Positions 28,142 through 36,444 of a DNA stretch of 64,000 bases are shown in pieces. A program made the translations under genes and the position numbers. The notes beneath the pieces were generated by a model. It saw only the letters and a program-made list of their open reading frames with translations, did not search any database and was not told the DNA's origin. The first letter of the stretch is position 1, and each line of letters starts with the position of its first letter. The stretch is from Actinoplanes lobatus (GTDB lineage Bacteria > Actinomycetota > Actinomycetes > Mycobacteriales > Micromonosporaceae): contig NZ_JACHNC010000001.1 of assembly GCF_014205215.1 (NCBI RefSeq), forward strand, positions 10,306,199 to 10,370,198, given 5' to 3'.

Positions 28142-29535
28142 CGCTCGGGACGGTCCCGGTCGGCGACGATCCGGGCCGCGAGTTCCTCGACTCTGGCAAC
28201 CGGTGAACTGGTGAGCTTGTCCCGCAACTGTTCATACCGGCGGACGGCGTCCGCGCCGGCCCGGCCGAGGAGGACGTCCGTCTCCAGGTCGACCAGTTCG
28301 CGTCGCAAGCGCAGGGCCACGTCCGAGTACGGCGTGTCGAGGCCGAACAACTCGGACATGACCGCGTCGTCGCCGCTGCCGTAGACGATCCGCTCGTACA
28401 TGTCCCGCCCTACGATGCGCGGTGGCTGCTCCTCCTCCGGCCCCGGCAGACGGATCAGGCCGTTCTCGTCCGCGGCCTGGCAGATGTACGGACTGTGCGT
28501 GGTCACTATGAACTGGATCCGCGGGAAGTGCGTCTTGAGCCAGCCACCGATCCGCTGCTGCCAGGACACGTGCAGGTGCGCGTCCACCTCGTCGATCAGG
28601 ACCACCCCCGGTGCGGTGATGACGATCGACCCGTCGCGCTCGTCGACCGGCAGCCGGCCGTGGGCATCATGAATCTGCTTGAGGAGATCGACGACGAGGG
28701 CGGCCACGGTCCGGTACCCGTCACTCATCTCGCGGAGCGCGAACCTGTTCCCGTCCCGCTCGACCCAGAGTCCTTCCGAGTCGACATCACAAACCTGATA
28801 ACGGTCGGGCAGCAGTCCATCTCCGAGGACCGCAAGCGCGGCATCCTTGAGTTCCTCCGCGCCGGGTCGCTGCTCCAGAGCTCGGAGATGTTGCTCGATC
28901 AACCAGGTCACGCCGTCCGCCAGCGAGGCGTCCTCGTAGAAGAGGCTGGCCATCCGGGCCGCGGGAACACGACTCGACTTGAGCCGCTGCGCATCGCCCG
29001 AACCACCGGCAAGCCGCCGGAACGGCCCGTACCCCACGCACAGCCACCCCAGCGGGTTCTGCCTCCAGGGTCCACGCCGAGAAGCATCCCCGTGGATGTC
29101 CGGCTCATCGGGATCCGCATCGGGCCCGGTCAGGAACCGCACCGGCATCAGTGCCGGCTGGTTCTCCGGGTGGCCGGCCATCATGAAAGGGATATTCGAC
29201 CAGGCCAGTCCGGCACGGAAGGATTCGTCAGGTGGACGGTGGCTGTTGGCGAAACGATCGACGGCCGGGTCGAACTCGAGCCGCACGGTCACCATCGCAT
29301 TGTCGACACCGATCGATATCCAGGATCCGAAGTCGGCCACCAGATTGCGGGCGACGTCCGGCCCGGCGGCGGCGAGTGCCACCGCTCGAAGAAGCGAGGT
29401 CTTGCCGGAACCGTTACGGCCGGCGATGACCGTCCATCCGGCTAACGATCCATCCGGGCGAGTGAGATCCAGCCGGAAACTTCGGGAGCCATGGAAGCCC
29501 CGGATATCCGCAAGCTCGATCTCCTTGATGTACAT
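28138..29535 (-). CDS. ptuA: PtuA-like ATPase (Septu defence)
   Basis: A 465-aa ABC/SMC-like AAA ATPase: start MYIKEIELADIRGF, Walker A GRNGSGKT at 39-46, signature-like EMSDGYRT near 269-276, Walker B VVLIDEVDAHLH at 311-322 and the switch TTHSP at 345-349. This AAA_21-type layout with HLHVSWQ is that of PtuA and related OLD-like ATPases; no TOPRIM domain follows, so it is not a class 1 OLD nuclease. It is translationally coupled to an HNH gene, the defining two-gene Septu arrangement. In characterised systems PtuA oligomers bind PtuB and ATP levels control activity. ATG 29535. Confidence 0.78.
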   Translation of the reverse strand: MYIKEIELADIRGFHGSRSFRLDLTRPDGSLAGWTVIAGRNGSGKTSLLRAVALAAAGPDVARNLVADFGSWISIGVDNAMVTVRLEFDPAVDRFANSHRPPDESFRAGLAWSNIPFMMAGHPENQPALMPVRFLTGPDADPDEPDIHGDASRRGPWRQNPLGWLCVGYGPFRRLAGGSGDAQRLKSSRVPAARMASLFYEDASLADGVTWLIEQHLRALEQRPGAEELKDAALAVLGDGLLPDRYQVCDVDSEGLWVERDGNRFALREMSDGYRTVAALVVDLLKQIHDAHGRLPVDERDGSIVITAPGVVLIDEVDAHLHVSWQQRIGGWLKTHFPRIQFIVTTHSPYICQAADENGLIRLPGPEEEQPPRIVGRDMYERIVYGSGDDAVMSELFGLDTPYSDVALRLRRELVDLETDVLLGRAGADAVRRYEQLRDKLTSSPVARVEELAARIVADRDRPER

Positions 29536-29641
29536 GGGGCCAGATTAGCGAGCAGCGCCCTCGCTCTCCCGCCATCACGGCCCACACCGCCGACCGCACG
29601 CCGGCCGGCGCGCACGCGGCGGGCCTCCGAGCGGAGCCGGG

Positions 29642-30886
29642 TCAGCGGTCGGGGCCGGCCACCCGGCGCGGGGTCGCGTAACGATGGCGGGCCGCCGGGC
29701 GGGGCGGAGCCGGGGCCGATGGGCCGGCCGGTAAGCGCGGCCGCCGGATGCGGGAGGCCGTGCCGAGGGCGAAGGCGACCGCCGCCGCGACGGTGACGCC
29801 GCCGCACAGCAGGAGGGTTCCGGTGTAGCCGAGGATTTCGACGGCCCCGCCGGCCACGATGCCGGCGATCACCATCCCGGCCGTGGTGGCGTTGGCGAAC
29901 AGGGTGGTGGCGCGCCCGGTGGCCGGCGCCATCACGTCCTGGAAGTAGCGGATCCCGGCCGCGCCGACGACGGCCACCGCCACGCCGCGTACCACCTGGC
30001 CGGCGATCAGCAGGGGCAGGCCGCGGGCCAGGACGGTGAGGCCGAAGAAGAACACGAAGCAGCCCATCCCGGCGAGGATGACCAGTCGCTGGCTGACGTG
30101 CCCGGGTACGGCGGCAAGCGCGAGCGCGGCCACCACCTCGACGGCCGCGCAGACGCTGAACAGCACGCCGACGGCCGAGTACGGCTGGTGCAGTTCCCGG
30201 GTGACGTACAGCGGCATGGCGACCGACCCGGCGAACATGGCGGTGAAGAACAGGGTGACGCCGAGTGTCAGCAGGACGGTGGCGATCCGTGGCAGGGGCC
30301 CGCCGGCCGGCGCACCCACCAGCGCACCGGCCGGCGGGTCGTGGCGGGGTGCCGGGACGGCGGCGAGCACCCAGGCGGCCGCCACGGCGAGGACGGCTCC
30401 GGCGTACCGGGGTATGGCGGCGTGCCCGGCGGTGGCCAGCACCGCGGTGCCGAGCAGTGGGCCGAGTGCCCAGGCCAGCGACCACACCGACCGCAGCAGT
30501 GGCACCGAGCTCCGGGCTGCCGGGCCGCCGCCGGGCAGGGTGCGGGCGAGGGCGAACAGTTGGGGGAAGGCGGCGGCGAGCGCGCCGAGCAGGGTGACGG
30601 CCAGCAGGATGAGCAGCGGGAACGAGGTGATCACGGTCATCAGGCAGAGGGCCACGCCGCCGGAGAGCATGGCCGCGGCGGCGTAGCCGCGGGATGGTCG
30701 CCGGTCGAATCCGCGGCCGGCCAGCCAGCTGAGGAGGATGCCGCCGACTCCGTGGACGGAGACGAAGACGCCGGTCTGCCAGGGGCTGAGCCCGATCACA
30801 TCGGTGACGAACAGGACGAAGTACGAGCCGACCATCGAATCGGCGACGCCGAGCAGCAGCACAGCGACAGCCAGTGACATCGACAT
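29642..30886 (-). CDS. MFS transporter, sugar-efflux (SET)-like
   Basis: A 414-aa membrane protein with 12 hydrophobic segments and a basic Pro/Arg-rich cytosolic tail. MFS features include GRGFDRRPSRG in loop 2-3 in place of the usual GxxxDRxGRR. The second half starts PLYVTRELHQPYSAVGVLFSVCAAVEV, reminiscent of SetA/SotA sugar-efflux permeases. Substrate is uncertain; sugar or drug efflux is inferred. It lies between the ptuA gene and an M50-like gene, same strand, with a 33-bp gap to the latter, and may be co-transcribed with parA. Confidence 0.8.
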   Translation of the reverse strand: MSMSLAVAVLLLGVADSMVGSYFVLFVTDVIGLSPWQTGVFVSVHGVGGILLSWLAGRGFDRRPSRGYAAAAMLSGGVALCLMTVITSFPLLILLAVTLLGALAAAFPQLFALARTLPGGGPAARSSVPLLRSVWSLAWALGPLLGTAVLATAGHAAIPRYAGAVLAVAAAWVLAAVPAPRHDPPAGALVGAPAGGPLPRIATVLLTLGVTLFFTAMFAGSVAMPLYVTRELHQPYSAVGVLFSVCAAVEVVAALALAAVPGHVSQRLVILAGMGCFVFFFGLTVLARGLPLLIAGQVVRGVAVAVVGAAGIRYFQDVMAPATGRATTLFANATTAGMVIAGIVAGGAVEILGYTGTLLLCGGVTVAAAVAFALGTASRIRRPRLPAGPSAPAPPRPAARHRYATPRRVAGPDR

Positions 30887-30919
30887 CGCTCAAACACTAG
30901 CTGTGCCGAGCGGGAAAAA

Positions 30920-31591
30920 TCAGGCCCAGATCCGCAGGAAAAGTGCACCCAGGAAGTCGATGATCATGACGATGATCGGGTAGCCGGTCGGGAAGAAGGC
31001 GCAGATCAGGAGGATCAGGACACCGATGTTCTTGTCCTCGAGCCAGAGCCGCATCCAGTTCATGCTCGGGCCGGGCGTACGCAGCGCGTTCCACAGGACG
31101 CCGAACCCGTCCAAAGGCGGAATCGGAATGAGCGCCAGCAGACCGAAGGCGAGCAGCCCCACGCCCAACGACAGGACCACCTGCTGCACGTACGGCAGGA
31201 ATCCGGCCCCGAAGAGCACATCCCCGACATTCAGCTGGTCGAGCGGATTGTCCGGGAACGCCAGCGAGTACCCCGCGATGATCACCTCACCGCTGAGGAT
31301 GCAGGCCACCGGCCCGGCCGCGAACACCGCCGCCGCCCGGCCCCGGCCCCGCCAGCGGGACACCTCGTCGACCGACACCACCTTGCCCCAGCCGGTACCG
31401 CCGACCGCCGCCGCGACCGCCCCGAACGGGTCGATGTCCTCGCGCAGCCGCAACCGCAGCGACTGCCGGCGCTCGGCCAGCCCGACGGTGCGCGCGGTGA
31501 ACCGCATGGCCGCGGCACGCAGCCACAGGGCCAGCAGAAAGGCGACCAGCAGAGAAGCGAACGCCACCGGATCGCCGAGCGCGAAGAGCAC
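30920..31591 (-). CDS. Degenerate M50 (site-2 protease)-like membrane protein
   Basis: A 223-aa protein with five to six TM helices. Two M50 landmarks are visible: EDIDPFGAV (normally xHxDPFG) and FGLLALIPIPPLDGFGVL (normally NLLPIPPLDG, with the third zinc-ligand Asp). However, the HExxH zinc motif expected in the first helices is missing; that position reads AAAMRFTARTVG. So it is probably a proteolytically dead relative with a binding or scaffold role. GTG start 31591, 11 bases after the parA stop, suggesting one operon with parA. Confidence 0.65.
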   Translation of the reverse strand: MLFALGDPVAFASLLVAFLLALWLRAAAMRFTARTVGLAERRQSLRLRLREDIDPFGAVAAAVGGTGWGKVVSVDEVSRWRGRGRAAAVFAAGPVACILSGEVIIAGYSLAFPDNPLDQLNVGDVLFGAGFLPYVQQVVLSLGVGLLAFGLLALIPIPPLDGFGVLWNALRTPGPSMNWMRLWLEDKNIGVLILLICAFFPTGYPIIVMIIDFLGALFLRIWA

Positions 31592-31602
31592 GGGTGCGGA
31601 AC

Positions 31603-32535
31603 CTAGCCTCGATCTGCCTGGGCGGCGATGACCTCGCGAGCGAGCTGACGGTAGTTACGGGCACCGGAGGAGGCAGGATCCAGCGTAGTGATCGGGGCGC
31701 CCGCCACGGTCGACTCGGGGAACTTCACCGTCTTGGTGATGACCGTCTGGTACACCTTGTCGCCGAACGCCTCGACCACCCGCTGCAACACCTGGCGGCA
31801 GTGGGTGGTCCGGGAGTCGTACATGGTGGCGAGGATGCCCTCGAGCTCCAGGTCGAAGTTGAGCCGCTCACGCACCTTGTCGATGGTGTCCAGCAGCAGG
31901 GCCACACCGCGCAGCGAGAAGAACTCGCACTCCAGCGGGATGAGCACGCCGTGCGCGATGGTCAGCGCGTTGATCGCCAGCAGGCCCAGCGAGGGCTGGC
32001 AGTCGATCAGGATGAAGTCGTACTCCTTGCGGACCGAGCGCAGCGCCCGGGCCAGCGCCATCTCCCGGGCCACCTCGTTGACCAGCTGGATCTCGGCCGC
32101 CGAGAGGTCGATGTTGGCGGGCAGCAGGTGCAGGCCGGCCACATCACTCTTGATGATGACGTCCTCGGTGGTGACGTCGTCCTGCATGAGCAGGTTGTAG
32201 ACGCTCAGGTCGAGGTTGTGCGGGTTGACGCCCAGGCCGACCGAGCAGGCGCCCTGCGGGTCGAAGTCGACGAGCAGGACCTTGCGCCCGTACTCCGCGA
32301 GGGCGGCGCCCAGGTTGATCGTGGTGGTCGTCTTGCCGACGCCACCCTTCTGGTTCGCCAGGGCGATGATCCGGGCCGGGCCGTGCTTGTCGGTCGGCAT
32401 CGGCTCGGGGATCGGGCGGCGCATCGTGTACGCCGTGGGGTCGGCGGGACCCAGATCGGCACCGAGATCCAGGGAGCTCTGCTGTTCCCGGAGCGCGGAA
32501 GTCCAGGCCTCTGCGCGCTCGCCGTTCCCTGACAT
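31603..32535 (-). CDS. parA: ParA/Soj-family ATPase
   Basis: A 310-aa deviant-Walker ATPase: ALANQKGGVGKTTTTINLGAALA (P-loop with signature Lys), VLLVDFDPQGACSVGLG, DFILIDCQPSLGLLAINALT. It has a ~55-residue N-terminal extension. In the conserved actinobacterial block this paralogue sits next to scpA-scpB and xerD and is thought to act in chromosome organisation, distinct from the oriC parAB pair; no parB is adjacent. ATG 32535 (MSGNGERAEAW) follows GGGGAC and is favoured over an upstream frame extension. Confidence 0.93.
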   Translation of the reverse strand: MSGNGERAEAWTSALREQQSSLDLGADLGPADPTAYTMRRPIPEPMPTDKHGPARIIALANQKGGVGKTTTTINLGAALAEYGRKVLLVDFDPQGACSVGLGVNPHNLDLSVYNLLMQDDVTTEDVIIKSDVAGLHLLPANIDLSAAEIQLVNEVAREMALARALRSVRKEYDFILIDCQPSLGLLAINALTIAHGVLIPLECEFFSLRGVALLLDTIDKVRERLNFDLELEGILATMYDSRTTHCRQVLQRVVEAFGDKVYQTVITKTVKFPESTVAGAPITTLDPASSGARNYRQLAREVIAAQADRG

Positions 32536-32646
32536 CGTCCCCGCCCCCTTCCGACCCGTGTCGGAGCCGATGCCCGACTGTACGCCACGCACACTGCCCC
32601 TTCGGGGTCAGCCGTTCGGCGTGTCGCGCCTACGCATCCATAGCCT

Positions 32647-33561
32647 CTAACGAGCCCGCGGGTGTGTGGTCGCGTACACCTCACGGAGGCGCTCGACGGT
32701 CACCAGGGTATACACCTGCGTCGTGGTGACCGAGGCGTGTCCCAGCAGTTCTTGCACCACCCGAACGTCAGCCCCACCATCGAGCAGATGCGTCGCGTAC
32801 GAGTGACGCAGCGTGTGCGGACTCACCGCATAGGGACCGTCCACCGGGAGACCCACGGCGCTGGCCCACCGGTGCAGTACGGCCCACGCGCTCTGCCGGG
32901 ACAGCCGGCCGCCCCGGGAGTTCAGGAACACCGCCGGCGTCCCGCGACCGCCAATGATCAGGGTGGGCCTCGCCCGTACCAGATAGGCCCGCATCGCGGC
33001 CCGCGCGTAACCGCCCACCGGGACCAGCCGGGTCTTGCCGCCCTTGCCCCGCAGCACCACCGCGGGATCGACGTCCAGGGCCAGGTCGTCGATGTCGGCG
33101 CCGACCGCCTCGGAGATCCGCGCCCCGGTGCCGTAGAGGAACTCCAGCAGCGCCCGGTCCCGCAGGCCCAGCGGCGAGTCGCTGTCGGGCGCCGCCAGCA
33201 GCCGCTCCACCTGGTCCACGTCGAGCGCCTTGGGCAGCCGCCTCGGCGGGGCCGGCGGGCGCACGTCGGCCGCCACGTCGTGCGGTACCAGCCGCTCGCG
33301 GACCGCGAAGCGGTGCAGGCCGCGCACCGCGGAGACGGCCCGCGCCGCCGACGCCGACGCCAGCCCCTCCTCGCGCAACCGGGCCAGGTGCCCGGCCACG
33401 TCCGACGCCCGCACCCCGGCCAGGTCGGTGATGCCCGCCGCGGTCAGCCCTTCGGCGTACCGGTCCAGGTCGCGGCGGTAGGAGGCCACGGTGTTGCGGG
33501 ACAGGCCCCGCTCCACGCTCAGATGGTCCAGATAGGTTCGGATCGCCCGGTCCAGGCTCAG
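32647..33561 (-). CDS. xerD: Tyrosine recombinase XerD
   Basis: A 304-aa site-specific recombinase: SAM-like N-terminal domain ([21 protein letters not shown]) and catalytic domain with Arg in [10 protein letters not shown], Lys in [21 protein letters not shown] (His-x-x-Arg), [13 protein letters not shown] (His and the nucleophilic Tyr). It resolves chromosome dimers at dif with XerC. No ATG, GTG or TTG exists at the expected position. CTG 33561 lies 7 bases after GGAGG, begins [10 protein letters not shown] and overlaps the ald stop by CTGA, so a CTG start is proposed. Downstream GTG codons would truncate the conserved N-terminal helix. Confidence 0.93.
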   Translation of the reverse strand: MSLDRAIRTYLDHLSVERGLSRNTVASYRRDLDRYAEGLTAAGITDLAGVRASDVAGHLARLREEGLASASAARAVSAVRGLHRFAVRERLVPHDVAADVRPPAPPRRLPKALDVDQVERLLAAPDSDSPLGLRDRALLEFLYGTGARISEAVGADIDDLALDVDPAVVLRGKGGKTRLVPVGGYARAAMRAYLVRARPTLIIGGRGTPAVFLNSRGGRLSRQSAWAVLHRWASAVGLPVDGPYAVSPHTLRHSYATHLLDGGADVRVVQELLGHASVTTTQVYTLVTVERLREVYATTHPRAR

Positions 33562-34673
33562 TGGAGCACCTCCGTCAGGGCGATCGACCGCATCCCGTGC
33601 GCCTCGGCGACCGGACCGCAGACCACTTCGCCGCCGAACGTGTTCAGCCCCGCGGCCAGCGCCGGGTCGCCCCGCAGGGCGTCGCGCCAGCCGAGGTTGG
33701 CCAGTTCGAGAGCGTACGGCAGGGTCACGTTGGTCAGCGCGTAGGTGCTGGTGTGCGGCACCGCCCCGGGCATGTTCGCGACGCAGTAGAACATCGACCC
33801 GTGCACCCGGTAGGTCGGGTCGTCGTGCGTGGTCGGGTGCGAGTCCTCGAAACAGCCGCCCTGGTCGATCGAGATGTCGACCAGCACGGTGCCCGGTTTC
33901 ATCCGCGCCACCAGATCGTTCGGGATCAACGTCGGCGCCTTCGCGCCGGGCACCAGCACCGCGCCCACCACCAGGTCCGCGTCCAGGACGGCCTTCTCGA
34001 TCTCGTACGCGTTGGAGGCGATCGTCTGGACGTGCCCGCGATAGTCGGCGTCCACCGCCCGCAGCCGGGCCACGTTCTTGTCCAGCAGCAGCACCTCGGC
34101 CTGCATGCCGAGCGCGATGGCGGCCGCGTTCAGCCCGGACACGCCGGCGCCGATCACCACCACCTTCGCGGCGTACACCCCGGGCACCCCGCCCATCAGC
34201 ACGCCGCGCCCGCCGCCCTGCCGCATCAGGTGGTAGGCGCCCACCTGCGGGGCGAGCCGTCCGGCCACCTCGGACATCGGGGCCAGCAGCGGCAGCGACC
34301 GGTCCGGCAGCTCGACCGTCTCGTACGCGATCCCGGTCACCCGGCGGTCCAGCAGCGCGTCGGTGCACTCCTTGGACGCCGCCAGATGCAGGTACGTGAA
34401 CAGCACCTGACCCGGGCGCATCCGGGCGTACTCCTCGGGGAGGGGTTCCTTGACCTTGAGGACGAGATCGCCGGCCTCCCAGACGGCGTCCGCGCCGGGC
34501 AGGATCGACGCACCGGCGGCCCGGTAGTCGGCGTCGCTGATCGACGATCCGTCACCGGCGCCTGACTGCACGCTGACCTGGTGTCCGGCCCGGACGAACT
34601 CGTTGACCCCGGCCGGGGTGACGGCCACCCGGTACTCGTTGTTCTTGACCTCGGTGGGTATCCCGACCCTCAT
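33558..34673 (-). CDS. ald: Alanine dehydrogenase
   Basis: A 371-aa enzyme, the normal length for Ald: [23 protein letters not shown] (pyruvate-binding N-domain with conserved Arg), [25 protein letters not shown] with the catalytic His, NAD Rossmann loop [41 protein letters not shown]. It interconverts L-alanine and pyruvate plus ammonia with NAD. The frame continues upstream, but ATG 34673 is the standard start. The xerD gene overlaps its end by 4 bases. Confidence 0.96.
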   Translation of the reverse strand: MRVGIPTEVKNNEYRVAVTPAGVNEFVRAGHQVSVQSGAGDGSSISDADYRAAGASILPGADAVWEAGDLVLKVKEPLPEEYARMRPGQVLFTYLHLAASKECTDALLDRRVTGIAYETVELPDRSLPLLAPMSEVAGRLAPQVGAYHLMRQGGGRGVLMGGVPGVYAAKVVVIGAGVSGLNAAAIALGMQAEVLLLDKNVARLRAVDADYRGHVQTIASNAYEIEKAVLDADLVVGAVLVPGAKAPTLIPNDLVARMKPGTVLVDISIDQGGCFEDSHPTTHDDPTYRVHGSMFYCVANMPGAVPHTSTYALTNVTLPYALELANLGWRDALRGDPALAAGLNTFGGEVVCGPVAEAHGMRSIALTEVLH

Positions 34674-34764
34674 ATCCGGCCAGCGTACGCCTGACCTGCG
34701 GATCTTTCCGGATTCGTGCACCGGTATCCCCCGGTCGACGGTCCGGGCTGTACGGTTCCACCCG

Positions 34765-35976
34765 ATGAGCGGCTTTCCCTGGCTTCTGGTGGACCAGAAC
34801 AGCGACGACGGTGAACTCGTCATCGCCGCCTGCTCCGACGTCGACGGCCTGTTCGTCGATGCACCGCAACCGCCGGTCGAGCGGTACAGCCTGCTCGGCT
34901 GCGAACCGGCCGGACGGCTGCGCGACGCGTGCGACGGCTTCGGCGCCGGCTGGCTGGGCAACATCGGCCTGGACGCCATCCACCCGCCGCACTCCAAGCA
35001 CCCGGCGCACTGCTGGCACTGCGCCGAGGAGCTGCTCGACATCAGGGTGCTGGGCGCCCGCCCCTCACTGCTCGGCTCCCGCCTGCTGGACGTGACACTG
35101 GAGGGCCGCCTGCGGATCGAGGAGCTGGCCCGGTTCGCCCGCGGCGCGGACCGCGCGCCGGAGGCCGACGGCTACCTTCTGGTCGGCGTGACCGGCCACG
35201 GCGACGAGGACTTCGGCTCCTGCCGCGAGGTGGACGGGGTGTTCCGCAACCGGCCGGCGCCGTCGCCCCGGGGCGCCGCCCTGATCGGCTGCCGGCCCGA
35301 GCCGCCGCTGCAACGGGCGCTGGACGCGCTGGCCCGCGGCGGCGCCCGGCGGCGGCGCTGGATCCAGGCGTCGATCTTCAGCGTGGACCGGGACGGCACG
35401 GCGGTCGGCATGGTCGGCGCCGCGATCGGCGCGGAGGTCGCCGCGGTCCGCCCGTCCCGGCTCGGCGACGGGCTGGTCGACGTCACCCTGGAACCCACGT
35501 ACGGCGACGCCATCGGCGCCCCCCGCCCGACCGGCGCCCGCTCGGTGTGGCACCGCTGGCGGGCCGGCCGCCCGGACGTGGTCGGCGAGTGGGCCGAGTA
35601 CGACGCCGACCTGCGCCACGAATGGGCCGGTGTGGCGCTGGCCCACCATCACCACGGCCGCCCGGACCGCCCGGCCGGGGCCACCTACCACCTGGCCGGA
35701 CGCCACATCACCGACGTCGAGGGCTTCTTCTGCGCGATCGGCGAGGCGATCAACGGCCCCGGCGGCTACTTCGGCTGGAACCTGGGCGCCCTGCACGACT
35801 GCGCGGGCGGCGGCTGGGGCGCGGGCCCCGGCTTCCGGCTGGTCTGGCACGACTCCGAGGTGGCCCGCACGAACCTGGTCCCGGGCTACGACCGCCGCTT
35901 CTGGACGCCGGCCGTGACGATGGACGACCTGCTCGGCTACCTGGCCGACTCGAACGTCGACGTCGAGCTGCGCTGA
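34765..35976 (+). CDS. Barstar-domain protein with unknown N-terminal region
   Basis: A 403-aa protein. Residues about 307-403 are a barstar fold: TYHLAGRHITDVEGFFCAIGEA, GYFGWNLGALHDC, FRLVWHDSEVAR. Barstar inhibits barnase-type ribonucleases by plugging the active site. The first ~300 residues contain two similar sections, each ending near LLDVTLEGR / LVDVTLEPTYGDA and holding LLGCEPAGRL / LIGCRPEPPL, so the N-terminal part looks like an internal duplication of an unknown module. No barnase-like toxin gene is adjacent. Could be an orphan immunity protein against a polymorphic toxin. ATG 34765; the stop converges with the PPOX gene. Confidence 0.78.
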   Translation: MSGFPWLLVDQNSDDGELVIAACSDVDGLFVDAPQPPVERYSLLGCEPAGRLRDACDGFGAGWLGNIGLDAIHPPHSKHPAHCWHCAEELLDIRVLGARPSLLGSRLLDVTLEGRLRIEELARFARGADRAPEADGYLLVGVTGHGDEDFGSCREVDGVFRNRPAPSPRGAALIGCRPEPPLQRALDALARGGARRRRWIQASIFSVDRDGTAVGMVGAAIGAEVAAVRPSRLGDGLVDVTLEPTYGDAIGAPRPTGARSVWHRWRAGRPDVVGEWAEYDADLRHEWAGVALAHHHHGRPDRPAGATYHLAGRHITDVEGFFCAIGEAINGPGGYFGWNLGALHDCAGGGWGAGPGFRLVWHDSEVARTNLVPGYDRRFWTPAVTMDDLLGYLADSNVDVELR

Positions 35977-35996
35977 CCGATTCCGCCCACACCGCC

Positions 35997-36392
35997 TCAG
36001 GTGCTGACGTCGCGCTTGTTCGCGGTCAGCGTGTGCGCGTCCTGGTCCGGCTGGCCGAGGCCGAACGAGATGATCCGCCGCGGGTGGATCCGGATGATCG
36101 GCTCCGGCCCGTCGACCGCCTCCCCACGGCCGCGGATCTCCAGGCAGCGCACCCGCCACGGGTTCACCGACGGCACGTCGTCGACCACGAACGCGACCCG
36201 GCCGTTCGCGGCCACGTTCCGGTACTTGCGGCTGGCCGCCATCTTCCAGCCCCGGACGTCGATCGTCGCGGTCTCCGGGTTGTAGGTGAAGCCGACCGGG
36301 CTGACCTGCAACGTCCCGTCCGGCTGGACGGTGGCCAGACGGCCGAGCCGTTGTCCGGCGAGATACGCGAGCTCCTCAGCGGTGAATGCCAT
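35997..36392 (-). CDS. PPOX-class F420-dependent oxidoreductase-like protein
   Basis: A 131-aa split-barrel flavin/F420-binding protein: FTAEELAYLAGQRLGRLATVQPDGTLQVSPVGF is the conserved N-terminal pattern, followed by VRGWKMAASRKYRNVAANGRVAFVVDD and a C-terminal IIRIHPRRIISFGL. Relatives in actinobacteria use F420H2 or bind FMN or heme; substrate is unknown. ATG 36392 is preceded by AGGTGGG. Convergent with the barstar gene and divergent from the glycosyltransferase gene at 36445. Confidence 0.88.
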   Translation of the reverse strand: MAFTAEELAYLAGQRLGRLATVQPDGTLQVSPVGFTYNPETATIDVRGWKMAASRKYRNVAANGRVAFVVDDVPSVNPWRVRCLEIRGRGEAVDGPEPIIRIHPRRIISFGLGQPDQDAHTLTANKRDVST

Positions 36393-36444
36393 GAACCCAC
36401 CTTGCGACCTCAACAAAGGTTGAGGTCAAGACTACGATGTATCG

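Noticed and set aside
27395..29535. Retron (Ec78-type) with PtuAB effector
   Set aside because: No reverse transcriptase gene or msr/msd-like inverted repeat was found within several kilobases.
34765..35976. Barnase-barstar toxin-antitoxin pair
   Set aside because: No small secreted RNase-like frame lies on either side; neighbours are ald and a PPOX gene.
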